Source of the DNA: Cryptomeria japonica
Lineage: Eukaryota; Streptophyta; Pinopsida; Cupressales; Cupressaceae
Direction of reading: 5' to 3'
DNA: 64,000 nt
Assembly (NCBI RefSeq): GCF_030272615.1
Contig: NC_081405.1
Coordinates: 605,540,177-605,604,176 of the forward strand
Shown here: one piece after another, positions 35,719-46,672 of the stretch
How the letters are laid out: each line of letters begins with the position of its first letter
Position numbering within the stretch: the stretch's first letter is position 1
Translations under genes and position numbers: made by a program
Notes under the pieces: generated by a model
What the model saw: the letters and a program-made list of their open reading frames with translations, nothing else
Database searches by the model: none
Told to the model about the DNA's origin: nothing

Positions 35719-37107
35719 TGTAGACACATAAATATGTCCACCAAATTAAATAAATATTTAATATTTATTTGATACACTAATATTCCTCTATTAATTAAAT
35801 TCACATTTAATTAATTCATTCAATCCCCATTCTGCTATTTTATTTACATAAATCTATTTAAATTAAAATCCCTATCTATAACCCAGTTTTTAAATAAATC
35901 TAATTTATTTAATTTCCCGCATTCCTCTCATTTAAATAAATCAACTTTTATTTAAAAACACAAATCAAATTCCCCTTTTAAATAAATCAATATTTATTTA
36001 AAATCCCACCCACTTGCATTTTCCTATAAATACAAGTTGTGCAAATAAATAGATTTTATTTCTAAATAAAATCCTATTTTCTCTCACCCACCAAACCCAC
36101 TAACTTCCTTCTAAATTCTTCTAACCCCCCTCTAATTAGCCTAATCCCCCTCTCTAATCATTTTCACATTCTCAAACAAAGGTCACTTCTCAAAAATGCC
36201 TCAAAGTCTTTGAGATGCATGAAATACTTTTATTCTTCAACAAGTTAACCTCCAAAGTCTTTTAAAGCCTTTATGGCTCTTACATAACCATTAATGGTTA
36301 ACTCAACTTACCCACATGGTTAGAGACTTTCCTTCTAAATCAACCCTCATTTGACTCATGGGTCTCTTCAAGCATTCATTTCTTTGACCATGGTTATCTC
36401 CATTAACTCTTGCACAGGTGTTTATCCATTGGATAAAAGCATTACCCTTGGATAAAAGCTTTATCCACTAACTCAAGCCTAACCAAACCCTCCTAGGGTA
36501 ACCCTCATGTCTCCTTAGGCATTAAATTCTTCTTCCTCTCCTCTCAAGCCATCTCATGTTGACACTTGTCATCATGGGATTGGGCTGAAATCCATCACAT
36601 GGATCACAAACCCATCAATCCTAGCCCTTCACAAGCTCACTCAATCTGGTCCATTCAATCAACATTTTTTCCTATAAAAGGACCTCATTTCTCAAGAAAA
36701 GGAGGAAGCATTTTGCATTGTTATTATACTTGTATTTTCATAGAGCTTTCTCATAGCAATCTTAGTTTAAACTTTTGCATAAGCAATAGATTTTAGATTA
36801 TCTTTCAACCACTTTCAAATCTTCATGTCATCCACGGTTTTATGCTAAAGGCTGAGAGCTACTTACAATCACCCATTTGGATCTTGGAGAGGAGAAGAAC
36901 AAGGGAGAAACATCTATGAGCCTCTTTCGGAGCATCTTGGGGAGTCTTCTTTCTCTCTTTCATTTTTGTATGTTTTTCATTGTTTGCTTTATATCTCTCT
37001 TGGTATGCATCTTAAGGTTTTTGAGTTCATTTGTATTTAATTTTAGTTGGAACTAATCTATTAAGGTTTGAACTTGTGTTTGTGCCTTGTGCCCCTTTTT
37101 CCTTACA
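35719..37107 (+). repeat. 5' LTR of the Tat element (1389 bp)
   Basis: It starts TGTAGACACATAAATATG at the edge of the LINE sequence and ends CCTTACA, just before the PBS. Its first part is very AT-rich (TAAATAAAT motifs). Confidence 0.8.
36673..36680 (+). promoter_or_regulatory. TATA box of the Tat LTR
   Basis: TATAAAAG lies in a pyrimidine-rich context about 430 bp before the LTR end, a usual place for the LTR promoter. The RNA start would lie 25-35 bp downstream. A second weaker candidate (TATAAATA) is near 36025. Confidence 0.6.
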
Positions 37108-37110
37108 TCA

Positions 37111-37136
37111 TTTGGTGAACCTAATGTGAATCGAAC
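37111..37136 (+). promoter_or_regulatory. Primer-binding site region of the Tat element
   Basis: TTTGGTGAACCTAATGTG begins 3 bp after the LTR end. The TGGTG start fits a tRNA 3'-end complement, but I cannot name the tRNA. Confidence 0.5.
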
Positions 37137-37179
37137 ATGCAACCTTCTGATCATTTTTTTGTGATTTTCCAGAATTTTC

Positions 37180-37450
37180 ACGCACAGGTTGTGCTTTAGC
37201 ACTTTTGTTTCGTGGTTTGGCATCTTTATCTGACAGTTTTGGCACTTTCGTTAGGGTTTTAGCGCTTTTAAACATTAATTCGCTTTTGCACTAATATGGT
37301 GCTTTTGTTCTCTCTGTCTGTCAGTTTTAATTTTGTCTAGAAACTTTATTATAGCGCTTTTGTTAATATTGTTGTGCTTTTGTTAATACTTTGACATTGT
37401 TGTCAAAATTAGTGCTTAGGTTTTCTCATAGAGTATCGCTTTTGTTCCAA
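37180..37450 (+). repeat. Leader short repeats GCGCTTTTGTT
   Basis: About eight degenerate copies of G(C/T)(G/A)CTTTTGTT occur between 37188 and 37450 in the transcribed leader of the Tat element, directly after the PBS. Confidence 0.65.
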
Positions 37451-38949
37451 AGAGTTCAATATTGTAATCAAAAAACTAAATTTAGGCTTGTGGAGGCCCA
37501 CATAAGGTTTTGGATATTCAATAACCTCTTTCCTTGCAAGTTTCTAACAATTTCTTGTAGGTGGGAGGAGTCAAATTTAGGATTTTTTTATTTCTTTTTA
37601 GTTTTTTTTCAAAAATTGATTAAAAATAATTCATATATCCTTTTTAAAATTAAAAAGAACCTCACAATTTCATTTTTGGTGCTTTAAAACAAGTCAAAAA
37701 ATTTCTTTTGGGCTTAAAAAGAACATCACTTGCAAAGCTAAAATTTACAACAACTTTAACATTTCTTTTTGCAAGTTAGGTTCACACTTCAAAATTTGGG
37801 CTATAAAGGGAACAATCAACTTTTCAATTTACTTACAAAGCGATTTACTTTCAAGCAAACGTTCTTTCATTTCGTTGACTAGGATTTCCATTCCTAGTTA
37901 AACAAACAAATTACTTTGTGGGATAAAAAGAACACCCTATCTATTGGAGCAACATCTCCAAATAGCAAATAGATCAGATTGCAATAAAAAGGTTAAAAAT
38001 AACAAGTGTCTTTTGTGTTTGGCACACTTGTGCAAATCTGTAGAGTGGTCCCATTTCTAACACACACTATCCTCTCCCTTGGCTCTCGTGGTCCTAGGTG
38101 CAAGAGAAAAGTGTTAGTAACGCTCTAAATTTTCTATTTTTAAGAGAGGCCTACCAAGAGACACATCACTCTTGGGATGACCTTGCATGGCAAATCCTTT
38201 GAGTCTCTATAGAAATCAGGTGAGAGTGAAAGTTGTAGCCTTAGGTGTAGTTGTTCCTATGGTGTAACTTGTCGGAAGGACATATGGGCCCCACCGTGAG
38301 TTACAAGGCTCTTAAGTGAGTCACTACAAAATGAACTTATGTCCAAAGACATCGAACATTACTAGACACCGCTTATTTTAGAATCCTCCCCGTTCTATTG
38401 ATTAAGGATATTTGTGAAAAGTTCAGTGCAAGACCATAGATGGTTTTGCTCCCAAGGTACTCACCATACATATTTCCTTGAGTAGAAACAGGGATTTTTG
38501 AAAGGCTACTTGTGGCTTGATGAAAGTGGTTACTCTCCCATCATAGGGATCACCTATCTATTATGCTCATGCAAGACTTAGTATATCACATCCTTACCTA
38601 CCATGGTGGGATACGTAAGGTATTTAGTACCAAAGTCAAAGAAACATCAAGTTGTGGGCTGAAAATCTCACAACTGGCCATTACCTTAGGGATAAAAAGT
38701 GTTTGAGTTGTCTTCATCTTGTTTTAGACTAGTAAAAATTTGGTCTGACTTTAGGCCTGGGAACATACATACATTTATAAGGGTCAAAAATTTCATGATT
38801 GGGTTGATTTAGACCCACACCTGTTGTGCCTTTATTGAGGGGCAAGACTATATGCTTGTGTGCTTGACGTGTTTTCTTGTCAAAAGGATTCAAACAACTG
38901 AAACAAAGTATCCATCCATTAAAGTCTACATCAACATTGATCTTTTTGT
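37451..38949 (+). other. Untranslated leader of the Tat element
   Basis: About 1.5 kb without a convincing reading frame between the leader repeats and the pre-gag frame. Long leaders are usual in Tat/Ogre elements. Confidence 0.5.
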
Positions 38950-39807
38950 ATGACCATCACCCATATCTTGAGAAAAAGAAGTCTTCATCAAAAGACTAAG
39001 CTGAAGAAAAGACAACTTGGTTCAAGGGCCCTTATCAAAAGGAGGAAATTTCTCTATATCAATAGACAACTCTTTCTCTCACATAGAGTATTCTTGTGTC
39101 ATATGCGCTTGTACCTTCAGAGAAAATCCAACGAATTTGACAAAGAGCATTTGAGAAATAGAGCTTTCACTCAGTATAGAGATTTTGATTATCGAAAGAA
39201 CAAAGGGGGCAAGATCAATCTTTCTTTCTTTCCTAAAATTTGTATCACATACAACGAAGCTCTATAGGAACCACCAACCCCTACAAGAGAGGAAGAAGTA
39301 GAAACCCCTTTCATAATGGAAGAGTTTTATTGAGACACATCATATCCACTTTCACATCAAAACATCACAAATTCACTCAACTCTCAACACAAAGAGGTCT
39401 TGTTCTTAGTCCCTTCAGATATTGCTTAAACAAACCAATAAATCACTTTTAGGGTATCTCTACATCTAGGATCAATCATCCTGAGAGGTAATTCTACACA
39501 TTTAGATAGGTTAAAACTAGTTTATAAGTGCATCCTCTCACTACTAGGTAGCTTGGATTATAACACATCTCAAACCTTGTTATACCTCATCGCATCAAAT
39601 TGTTGAAAAACACAAAAGCAATTCACAAATAACTCTGTTGACATCCAACCTTCATTATTAGAGATCTATCTCCCACCAAACATTTCATCATGCCCTCACC
39701 TTTTTAGAATCTTGGAAGACCACCTCATAGTCATTTTTTTTACAAACATCAAACTTTTAAACCATGGCTCAAACAAGAGCAATGAAAAATTGACAACTAG
39801 AAATTGA
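38950..39807 (+). pseudogene. Pre-gag ORF overlapping gag
   Basis: A frame of about 285 codons runs from ATG 38950 to TGA 39805 and overlaps the gag start (39764) in another frame. It is interrupted only by point stops at 39265, 39331, 39427, 39439 and 39604, each where CAG, CGA or CAA would give Gln or Arg. The N-terminal half is strongly basic (KTKLKKRQLGSRALIKRRKF); a short acidic stretch (REEEVETPFIMEEF) follows, then a hydrophobic half. I do not recognise a domain. Ogre-type relatives of Tat carry an extra ORF upstream of gag, so this may be its counterpart; homology was not tested. Confidence 0.5.
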
Positions 39808-41620
39808 AGAGGAGGACAAAAACATTGACTTTAATGAGGCCTTTGGAGGAGGCACTAATGATGAAGATCCCAACACTCCAACTCCAAAAGAATTGGAAAG
39901 AGCATAGCATAATCCAAAATTAAATGAACTCTTTGATGAAATTCTTAGAAACAATGCCAATGCTCATTTCTTAAGACTCGCTCAAGAGGGTGCCAAACAT
40001 CCCTCCAATTTTGATATAACACAATTACGACAAACATTCGAGCAACATATCCATCACAATGGTGGAGGAGATAGAGACTACTTCTGCCATGACCCTAATC
40101 ATCAAGGTAATCATCCACCTCCTCCTCCTTCATAAATAGACACGTTGAGGCAACAAGTAGAAAATCTCGCCCAACAACTGAACAGTGGTGTGAAGACCAA
40201 TCAATACTCACTTAATGATATTTTCCCATATCCATTTGACAAGAACATGCTTATGCCACTTTTTCCATGAGGATTCGAAACACCCAAATTTGAAAAATAT
40301 AGAGGCAAAAGAGATCCTAGGGACCATGTGCGATAATTCCACTCTGTTTGCTTAGAGGTGGCCTATGAGGATACATATCCAATGCGCCTCTTTCCTCAAA
40401 GTTTGGGAGGCACAACCACACAATGGTTTTCACGATTGTCGGGTGGTATTAGAACATTTGAAGAACTGGTCCAAAAATTTATTGCTCATCATGCACACAA
40501 CATAGAACGTGACATCACCATGGTAGATTTGTGCAACATTAAACAAAAACCAGGGGAGTTGTTCTCAACTTTCCTACAATGGTGGAGACAACTGTCTAGC
40601 AGACACTCCCTTCATCTATATAAGCAAGAATTAGTGGAAATTTTCCTTTCCAACTTAAATGACGAAATGGAATTTCATTTGGACATGAAGGGCACAAAAT
40701 CCTTTGAAGAAATGATAACTCAAAGGCTCAAATGTGAAAGAGCCCTCATCAAAAAGGGACTTATTAAAATTTATAATGAACACAAAGATGGTCCTAGTCC
40801 ACACTATAATAGCGACAAACCAAAATTTTGGAACAAAAACAAGAATGTTGCCAATGATAGGATAGTGGACACAAGAACAGTGAAAATTGCACAACCTATG
40901 GTTAGGTTTGCAGGACAAAATCCCCCTCCTAACAACAACACCAACAAAAATCTACAAAATCAAGGTCACAATACATAGCAAGAGGAACTAAAGCAAAAGC
41001 ATCAAAACTACAGGCTAAAACACATATATATGCCCTTAGGGGAACCTATCAAAACGATCTTACACCAATTAATATCCTTCAATCTTGTGACCTTACCAAA
41101 AACATCTAATTATGAGCCTCAAGTCAAGCCTCCATGGTGGTGAGATCACAAACATTGTGAATTTCACCAAGGAAGAGGGTATAAAACAAGCAATTGCCAC
41201 CGCCTAAAAGATCTTGTTCAGGATCTTATCGATAGAGGAGAAATTAAAATTGAGGGACATGACCCAAAAAAATCCAATGATGATCACTTAATGTTCAAAA
41301 ATCTACTTTCATCACATGATCAAAGGGGTCCTTCAACCTCAGGGAAAAACACAAATACCACAACCAATTACACACAAGCCGCATACAATTATACTGTGAA
41401 TCACCTTTATGATGTGCATGAACAAGTTGCAACTCTTACCATAAAATATCAAAATCCTACATGCAACTTTGTTACACGTTGTAGCAAGATTACTATTCGA
41501 GGGGCACCACTAGGAACGACACCCCTCCCCAAACAATATAATCTTGTAGAGCAATTTCATAAGACACCAGCCCTCGTCTCCATATTAGAGATCCCCATAA
41601 TGCCTCCCTCCATATTGAAG
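39764..41620 (+). pseudogene. Tat gag, many point stops
   Basis: The ATG at 39764 has a good context (ACCATGG). The retrotransposon gag domain is at about 40200-40800: FETPKFEKYRGKRDPRDHV, then YPMRLFPQSLGGTTTQWF, FIAHHAHNIERDITMVDLCN, and KQKPGELFSTFLQ. A zinc-knuckle-like CEFHQGRGYKTSNC lies near 41157-41200; the usual His is Tyr, again a C-to-T change. The frame is continuous, with stops only at CAA/CAG/CGA-type positions such as 39791. Gag builds the particle that packages element RNA. A frame change near 41625 leads into protease. Confidence 0.85.
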
Positions 41621-42120
41621 GGTTTGTAAACCATCATAGATTCAAGCAAATCTTGATTGACAATGGAGGCAGCTTAAACATATGCACCTTGCTGTTAGTC
41701 ACAATATTGGGTTATGCAGCAAAATCAATGGATGTCAGCAAGAAGATAACCATGAAAGCATATGATGATGCAGAATGTTCTTCCAGAGGAGCTATTACAT
41801 TACCCATAAGGGTTGGGCCAGTGGTGAAGCATATAGTTTGCCAAGTTCTAGACCTTCCTTTGCCATACAATCTCTTGTTCAGGGAGACCTTGCATACATG
41901 TCATGCAAGTTGTCACGTCTACTTATCACCAATGTATCAAGTTTCCACATAATGAGGTAGAAATTACAATCCTCGGTGATACTAATCCATTTGCATATTG
42001 TAATAATATTCACCATCAGCCAGACATCATCGTACCTAGAAACAGAGAATCTATCGCTTCCTCATCGTATGTTAATGCAACCTCTCTTTCCAACTTAACA
42101 ACCCCTATGCCAAAATAGGA
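41590..42120 (+). pseudogene. Tat protease region
   Basis: 41653-41952 reads LIDNGGSLNIC, matching the position of the aspartic protease active site. The usual D-(S/T)-G is D-N-G here. Next come KKITMKAYDDAECSSRGAI and LPIRVGPVVKHIVCQVLDL. A frame change near 41900 continues with STYHQCIKFPHNEVEITI in the gag frame. The domain matures the polyprotein; two frame changes and the altered motif make it inactive. Confidence 0.75.
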
Positions 42121-43330
42121 TAAATTAAAAATCAAAATGGCTAAGGATGGTCTCGGTGAATATAATCTTAGTCAACTCTTTTGTGTTGGGCAGTTACTCA
42201 CATCCCCTAAGACTCATGGCAAACCCCAAGGTTTACTTCAATCACCACTAGCCAAAAGAACTTGCACTTTGGCACAACTCACCTCTGGTAAAAGTCAAGA
42301 GGAGGAAACCATGGATGAAGACCTGGCGGGATGGATCTACACAGACCCTCTCAACAAAGAAAGACTGAAGGCTACGCTCCACACTTACAAATATGGCAAA
42401 AGATTCACTATAATGCAAAGAATGGGCTATGATGGCGATAGTTCTTTGGGACCTTGCAAGAAAGGATAACAAGAGCCCTTACAACCTGAGTTGAAACCAT
42501 GAGATAAAATTGGATTAGGTTTTCAAATAGAATATGTTCCTAAGCTTCGATTCAAAGGAAAACCTAGAAAATTTGTGTATCAACCAATTACCCCAAGGAT
42601 GCAATCCTTGACTATATCTGAAACACCAGCAGCACCAACAACCCCACCTCCAATAGTACATAAGCCAATAACTAATACACTATTCAATTCAAATGACATC
42701 CCAGTTTGGTATAGTAATCGGATGCTAGAGAGTGATTCTAAGACAGACTCACATGAGTGGGAATGGGATTTAGTGCATTTAAATACTTCAGATGAGGAGG
42801 AAACATCACCTCCTCCACCTCATAAAGATATATTAGTTTATGGAGAAGCATGGATTAAAAAATTTTGGGATCCTAAGCTAGAAGAAACTTCCACAAGCCC
42901 TATGTCAAATGCCTGAATTTGACAAGGAGAGTACCATCGATAAACTTCATGCCTCCATATTAAACCTCACTGATTCCTCCTACAAACTCAACTTAATTGA
43001 TGAAGTAATGCCTATCAATCATCCCAAACTCATTCAATGGAACCAGCCAAATCCCCCATGCCTTGACCATTTCCAAAATGATGAGGCACTCATAGACTCT
43101 CTATAATTATGGGATAATATACCAAGTGGAGATCATAAAGCTGGGTTTGCCATTGAACTTAAAACCGCAACATACTTTGGGGCAGATACTAAACCTTTCA
43201 GCTGCAAAAATATTATAATAAAGCATGGATCTTCTAGTGAAAACCACACGGTAGCACTTTTGATCCCAAAAGAGTAAAAACAAAGAGCGTATCCAAAGCT
43301 GAAAACCTCTCTGAGGTGCCTGAGGATGAA
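42121..43330 (+). pseudogene. Tat linker between protease and RT
   Basis: This is a coding-type stretch with glycine-patch-like KRFTIMQRMGYDGDSSLGPC (about 42398-42460), followed by a proline-rich acidic spacer to 43100. The frame changes near 42909 and again before 43330. The glycine-rich GYDG segment resembles the G-patch that some gypsy elements carry after protease. No catalytic function is expected. Confidence 0.55.
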
Positions 43331-44833
43331 AGGTTTGACATCCTCCCCTTTAGTATGAATCAAGAGAGATCAACCATCCTAATAGAAGAAATGAAAGAAT
43401 TCAATGTGGGGACCCCTGAGACTCCTCACAAAATACATTTGGTATCTCTATTAACTCCTAAAGAAGTGCCAAAATTTATGGAATTCTTTTAGAAGTGCCA
43501 AATCAACTTTGCATGGTCTTATGCAGACATGCCTGGATTAGATCCAGCTTTGGTAATGCACCACTTAACTGTAGTAGAAGGAGCTAAACATGTCAAATAA
43601 AATCTCAATAAGATGTACCCACATATTGTCGTTCTTGTCAAGGATGAACTTAAAAAGCTTTTGGATGCTAGTTTCATCTGACCAATTAATTATGTAGAAT
43701 GGATCTCCTATATTGTACCTATTGGTAAACCTAATGGGGGCATCTGTATCTATACAGATTTAAGAGATTTAAACAAAGAATGTCCTAAAGATGACTTTCC
43801 CTTACCAAACATCAACATGATTGTCAATCTAATAGCAAGTCATGCGATACTTTCTCTTATGGATGGCTTTTCAGGACACAACTAGATTAAAATTGCTCCA
43901 GAGGATCAACACAAAACTGCTTTCACATGTCCATGGGGAACATACTGTTGGAATATAATGCCATTTGGTCTAAAGAATGCAAGAGAAACATATCAAAGAG
44001 CCATGACTACCATTTTCCACAACATGATGCACACAATAGTGGAAGATTATGTGGATGATTTACTAGCTAAATCATTAACAAGAGAGAGTCATCTTGCAGT
44101 ACTAGATAAAATCTTCAACAAATTGGAACAATACCACATCTGTCTCAATCCAAAGAAATGTGTCTTTGGAGTAACTTTTGGGAAGCTCTTAGGATACATT
44201 GTCTCAAGTAAAGGCATTGAGGTAGATCCTACGAAAGTCAAGGCAATCATGGAAATGCCACCTCCAAATAATATCAGTCAGTTGAGAACATTACAAGGGT
44301 GGCTACAATCCATTCGGCGGTTCATTGCATAATTGGCTAATAAATGTCATCCCTTCACCCATCTGTTACACAAAAATATCCACTTTCAATGGGATGCAAA
44401 ATGTCAACAAGCATTCCAAATACTTAAAGACTACCTAATGAATACACCATTATTGATTCCACCATATCCAAGAAGACCTCTATTGTTATACATTTCAACT
44501 ACAACCATGACATTAGGAGTATTGCTTGCACATCATAATGTGGAAGGAAAAGAATGTGCTATCTACTACATCTCTTGAACACTGGTAGGCTATGAACTCA
44601 ATTACACACCTATTGAGCAAGCTTGCCTAGCAGTTATCTTGGCAGCCACCAAATTAAGGCACTACATGTTAACGCACAAAGTACAACTTATTGCCAAGAT
44701 AGATCCACTCAAGTACCTACACAACAAGGCAAAATTGATAGGCCGCTTGGCCAAATGGGTTATGATCCTGAGTGAATTTGATATCGAGTATGTGGACCAT
44801 AAAGCTATCAAGGGACATGTTATTGCAGATTAG
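43330..44833 (+). pseudogene. Tat reverse transcriptase and RNase H
   Basis: One continuous frame holds RT: YIVPIGKPNGGICIYTDLRD, ECPKDDFPLPNINMIV, LMDGFSGHN, FTCPWGTYCWNIMPFGLKNA, and the catalytic YVDD at 44048-44059. Connection and RNase H follow (FQWDAKCQQAFQILKDYL; YISTTTMTLGVLL; ELNYTPIEQACLAVILAATK). Stops at 43490, 43598, 43679, 43883, 44330, 44576 and 44831 are the only breaks, and all lie where CAG, CAA or CGA is expected. This is a full-length domain set killed by point stops only. Confidence 0.9.
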
Positions 44834-45350
44834 TTGGCTGATGTACCACTCAAAGGTGACCATCCTCATATTTCCAACTTTTCGGATGAGGAAATTCTCA
44901 TGATCACAGCTACACAACCCTGGAAGATATATTTTGATGGCTCATACACCAAACATGGCTCAGGGGCAGGTATTCTTTTTATCACACCTCAAGGTGACAG
45001 TATCCCGAAGTCATGCAAACTAAATTTCCCATGCACAAATAATATAGCAGAATATGAGGCCTTGATCACAGGACTTAGATTGGCCATGCAATGGAATCTA
45101 AAAGAGCTACAAGTATATGGAGATTCCCATTTGGTCATCTGACAAGTCACTGATGAATACCAAACAAAGGATGATAAGCTCATGATGTACAAAAGGATGG
45201 TAGATAGTTTCAAAGAATCATTTACAACTATCACATTTGAGCAAATACCAAGAGATCATAATCGAGTTGTCGACGCAATGGATATAATTGCATCTCTCCT
45301 GGATCTTCCACAAAATTCGACACGCTATGAGTTCTTGGTGGAATAGCTTT
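44834..45350 (+). pseudogene. Second (archaeal-type) RNase H of the Tat element
   Basis: In the same frame as RT, this adds an extra RNase H module characteristic of the Tat lineage: IYFDGSYTKHGSGAGILF with the first Asp, NNIAEYEALITGLRLAM with the Glu, QVYGDSHLVI with the second Asp, and EQIPRDHNRVVDAM with the last Asp. All four metal ligands are present. The stop at 45140 (TGA) replaces an expected Arg/CGA-type codon. The module is known to have been acquired in plant Tat elements in addition to the ordinary RNase H. Confidence 0.88.
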
Positions 45351-45382
45351 GAATCCCCGCTTATGATATCCCTAAATCTGAA

Positions 45383-46672
45383 ATGATATGTCACCTTATC
45401 GGTTCCGATTCCTCATGGTACGGTGAGTTTTTCACTTACCTACATGACCACACACTTCCCCCTAACCAGTCAAACAACCAACAAAAAATGTTTATCCACC
45501 AAACCACTCGATACACCATCATTGTTGAAACCCTATACAGACAAAGTCTTGATGGTACTCTCCTTTGATGTTTGGAACAAGATGAGATAACAAAACCCTT
45601 GGAAGAGGTACATGAAGGAATTTGTGGGGCTCACTCAAGTGGTCCCTCACTAGCAAATAAAATCATGCGAGTCGGATACTATTGGCCCTCCATAGAGAAG
45701 GACTCTTATTATTTTGTTAGAAATTGCAAGAAGTGCCAAGTTCATGGAGATCTGATACATGCCCTAGCACAGGAATTATAACCTATCACAACACCATGGC
45801 CCTTTTTTCAATGGGGACTAGACCTTGTGGGTAAAATCCATCCATCTTCATCCAATGGTCATAAATTTATCATTACCACCACAGAGTACTTCACCAAGTG
45901 GATCGAAGCCATTCCACTCACCCAAGTCACCGATAAGCAGATCACCTCATTCATCCTTAATTACATCATCTGTCAGTATGGTGTACCCATGTCCATCATC
46001 ACAGATAATGGGCTCCCTTTCAAAAATCAAGATGTTTGTGAACTCTATGAGAATTTTCATATCTAGCACCATTTTTCCACCCCATATTACCCACAAGGCA
46101 ATGGTCAAGCAGAAGCATCCAATAAGAATATATTGAGGATCCTCAAGAGCACAATTAATGATGTTGGTCATGATTGGCACATTCGTTTGAATCCAGCACT
46201 ATGGGCATATCAAACTAGCATTCAAACCCCTACAAGCGCAACCCCCTACTCACTAGTTTATGGAGCAGAAGCCATCTTGCCTATTGAGGTTGAATTACCA
46301 TCTCTATGGGTCTCCTTGCACAATCTAATAAATGATGAAGAATACCGAGTCTCACATATTTAGGACTTAGAACTACTTGATGAAAAGCGACAAGCTGCCT
46401 ACAATCACATAAAATCCTATCAGCGGTGCATGATCAGAAGCTACAATCATAGGGTCAAACCTCGCACATTTGAAGTAGGAGATCGTGTTCTCAGGGAGAA
46501 TCCTTGCAATCAATCGAACAGAGAACATTGGAGCAATTTTGAATCCAATTGGCTAGGTCCATATGTCATCACTGTCATCTTCGGGTCTGGGGCATATCAG
46601 TTAGCAACTTCAGGATGAGAACCACTAGCAGATCTAGTCGACAACAGGCATCTCAAAAGGTTTCATACATAA
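45383..46672 (+). pseudogene. Tat integrase
   Basis: The zinc-binding HHCC part reads VHEGICGAHSSG, then YYWPSIEKDSYYFVRNCKKCQ with both His and both Cys present. The core has GLDLVGKIHPSSSNGHKFII (Asp), SIITDNGLPFKN (Asp) and YYPQGNGQAEASNKNILRI (Glu), so the DDE triad is intact. The C-terminal end (SGAYQLATSG, then LADLVDNRHLKRFHT) is Tat-like without chromodomain. Stops at 45566, 45779, 46064, 46361 and 46616 are all at CAA/CAG/CGA-type sites. The frame ends at TAA 46670-46672. Confidence 0.9.

Larger units (their letters stand above)
35719..46672 (+). mobile_element. Tat-lineage Ty3/gypsy retrotransposon (3' LTR not found)
   Basis: 5' LTR 35719-37107, PBS, long leader, extra pre-gag frame, gag, protease, RT-RNase H, a second RNase H, then integrase, all on the plus strand. 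The order RT, RH, archaeal-type RH, IN and the absence of a chromodomain after IN define the Tat (Tat/Ogre) lineage. The element end is set here at the last codon of pol. A non-coding region follows to about 48380, where a polypurine-like tract occurs, but no second copy of the LTR is present. Confidence 0.88.

Noticed and set aside
38950-39807. Pre-gag frame as an independent captured host gene
   Set aside because: No introns-removed host domain recognised; position, overlap with gag and shared decay pattern fit an element ORF better.
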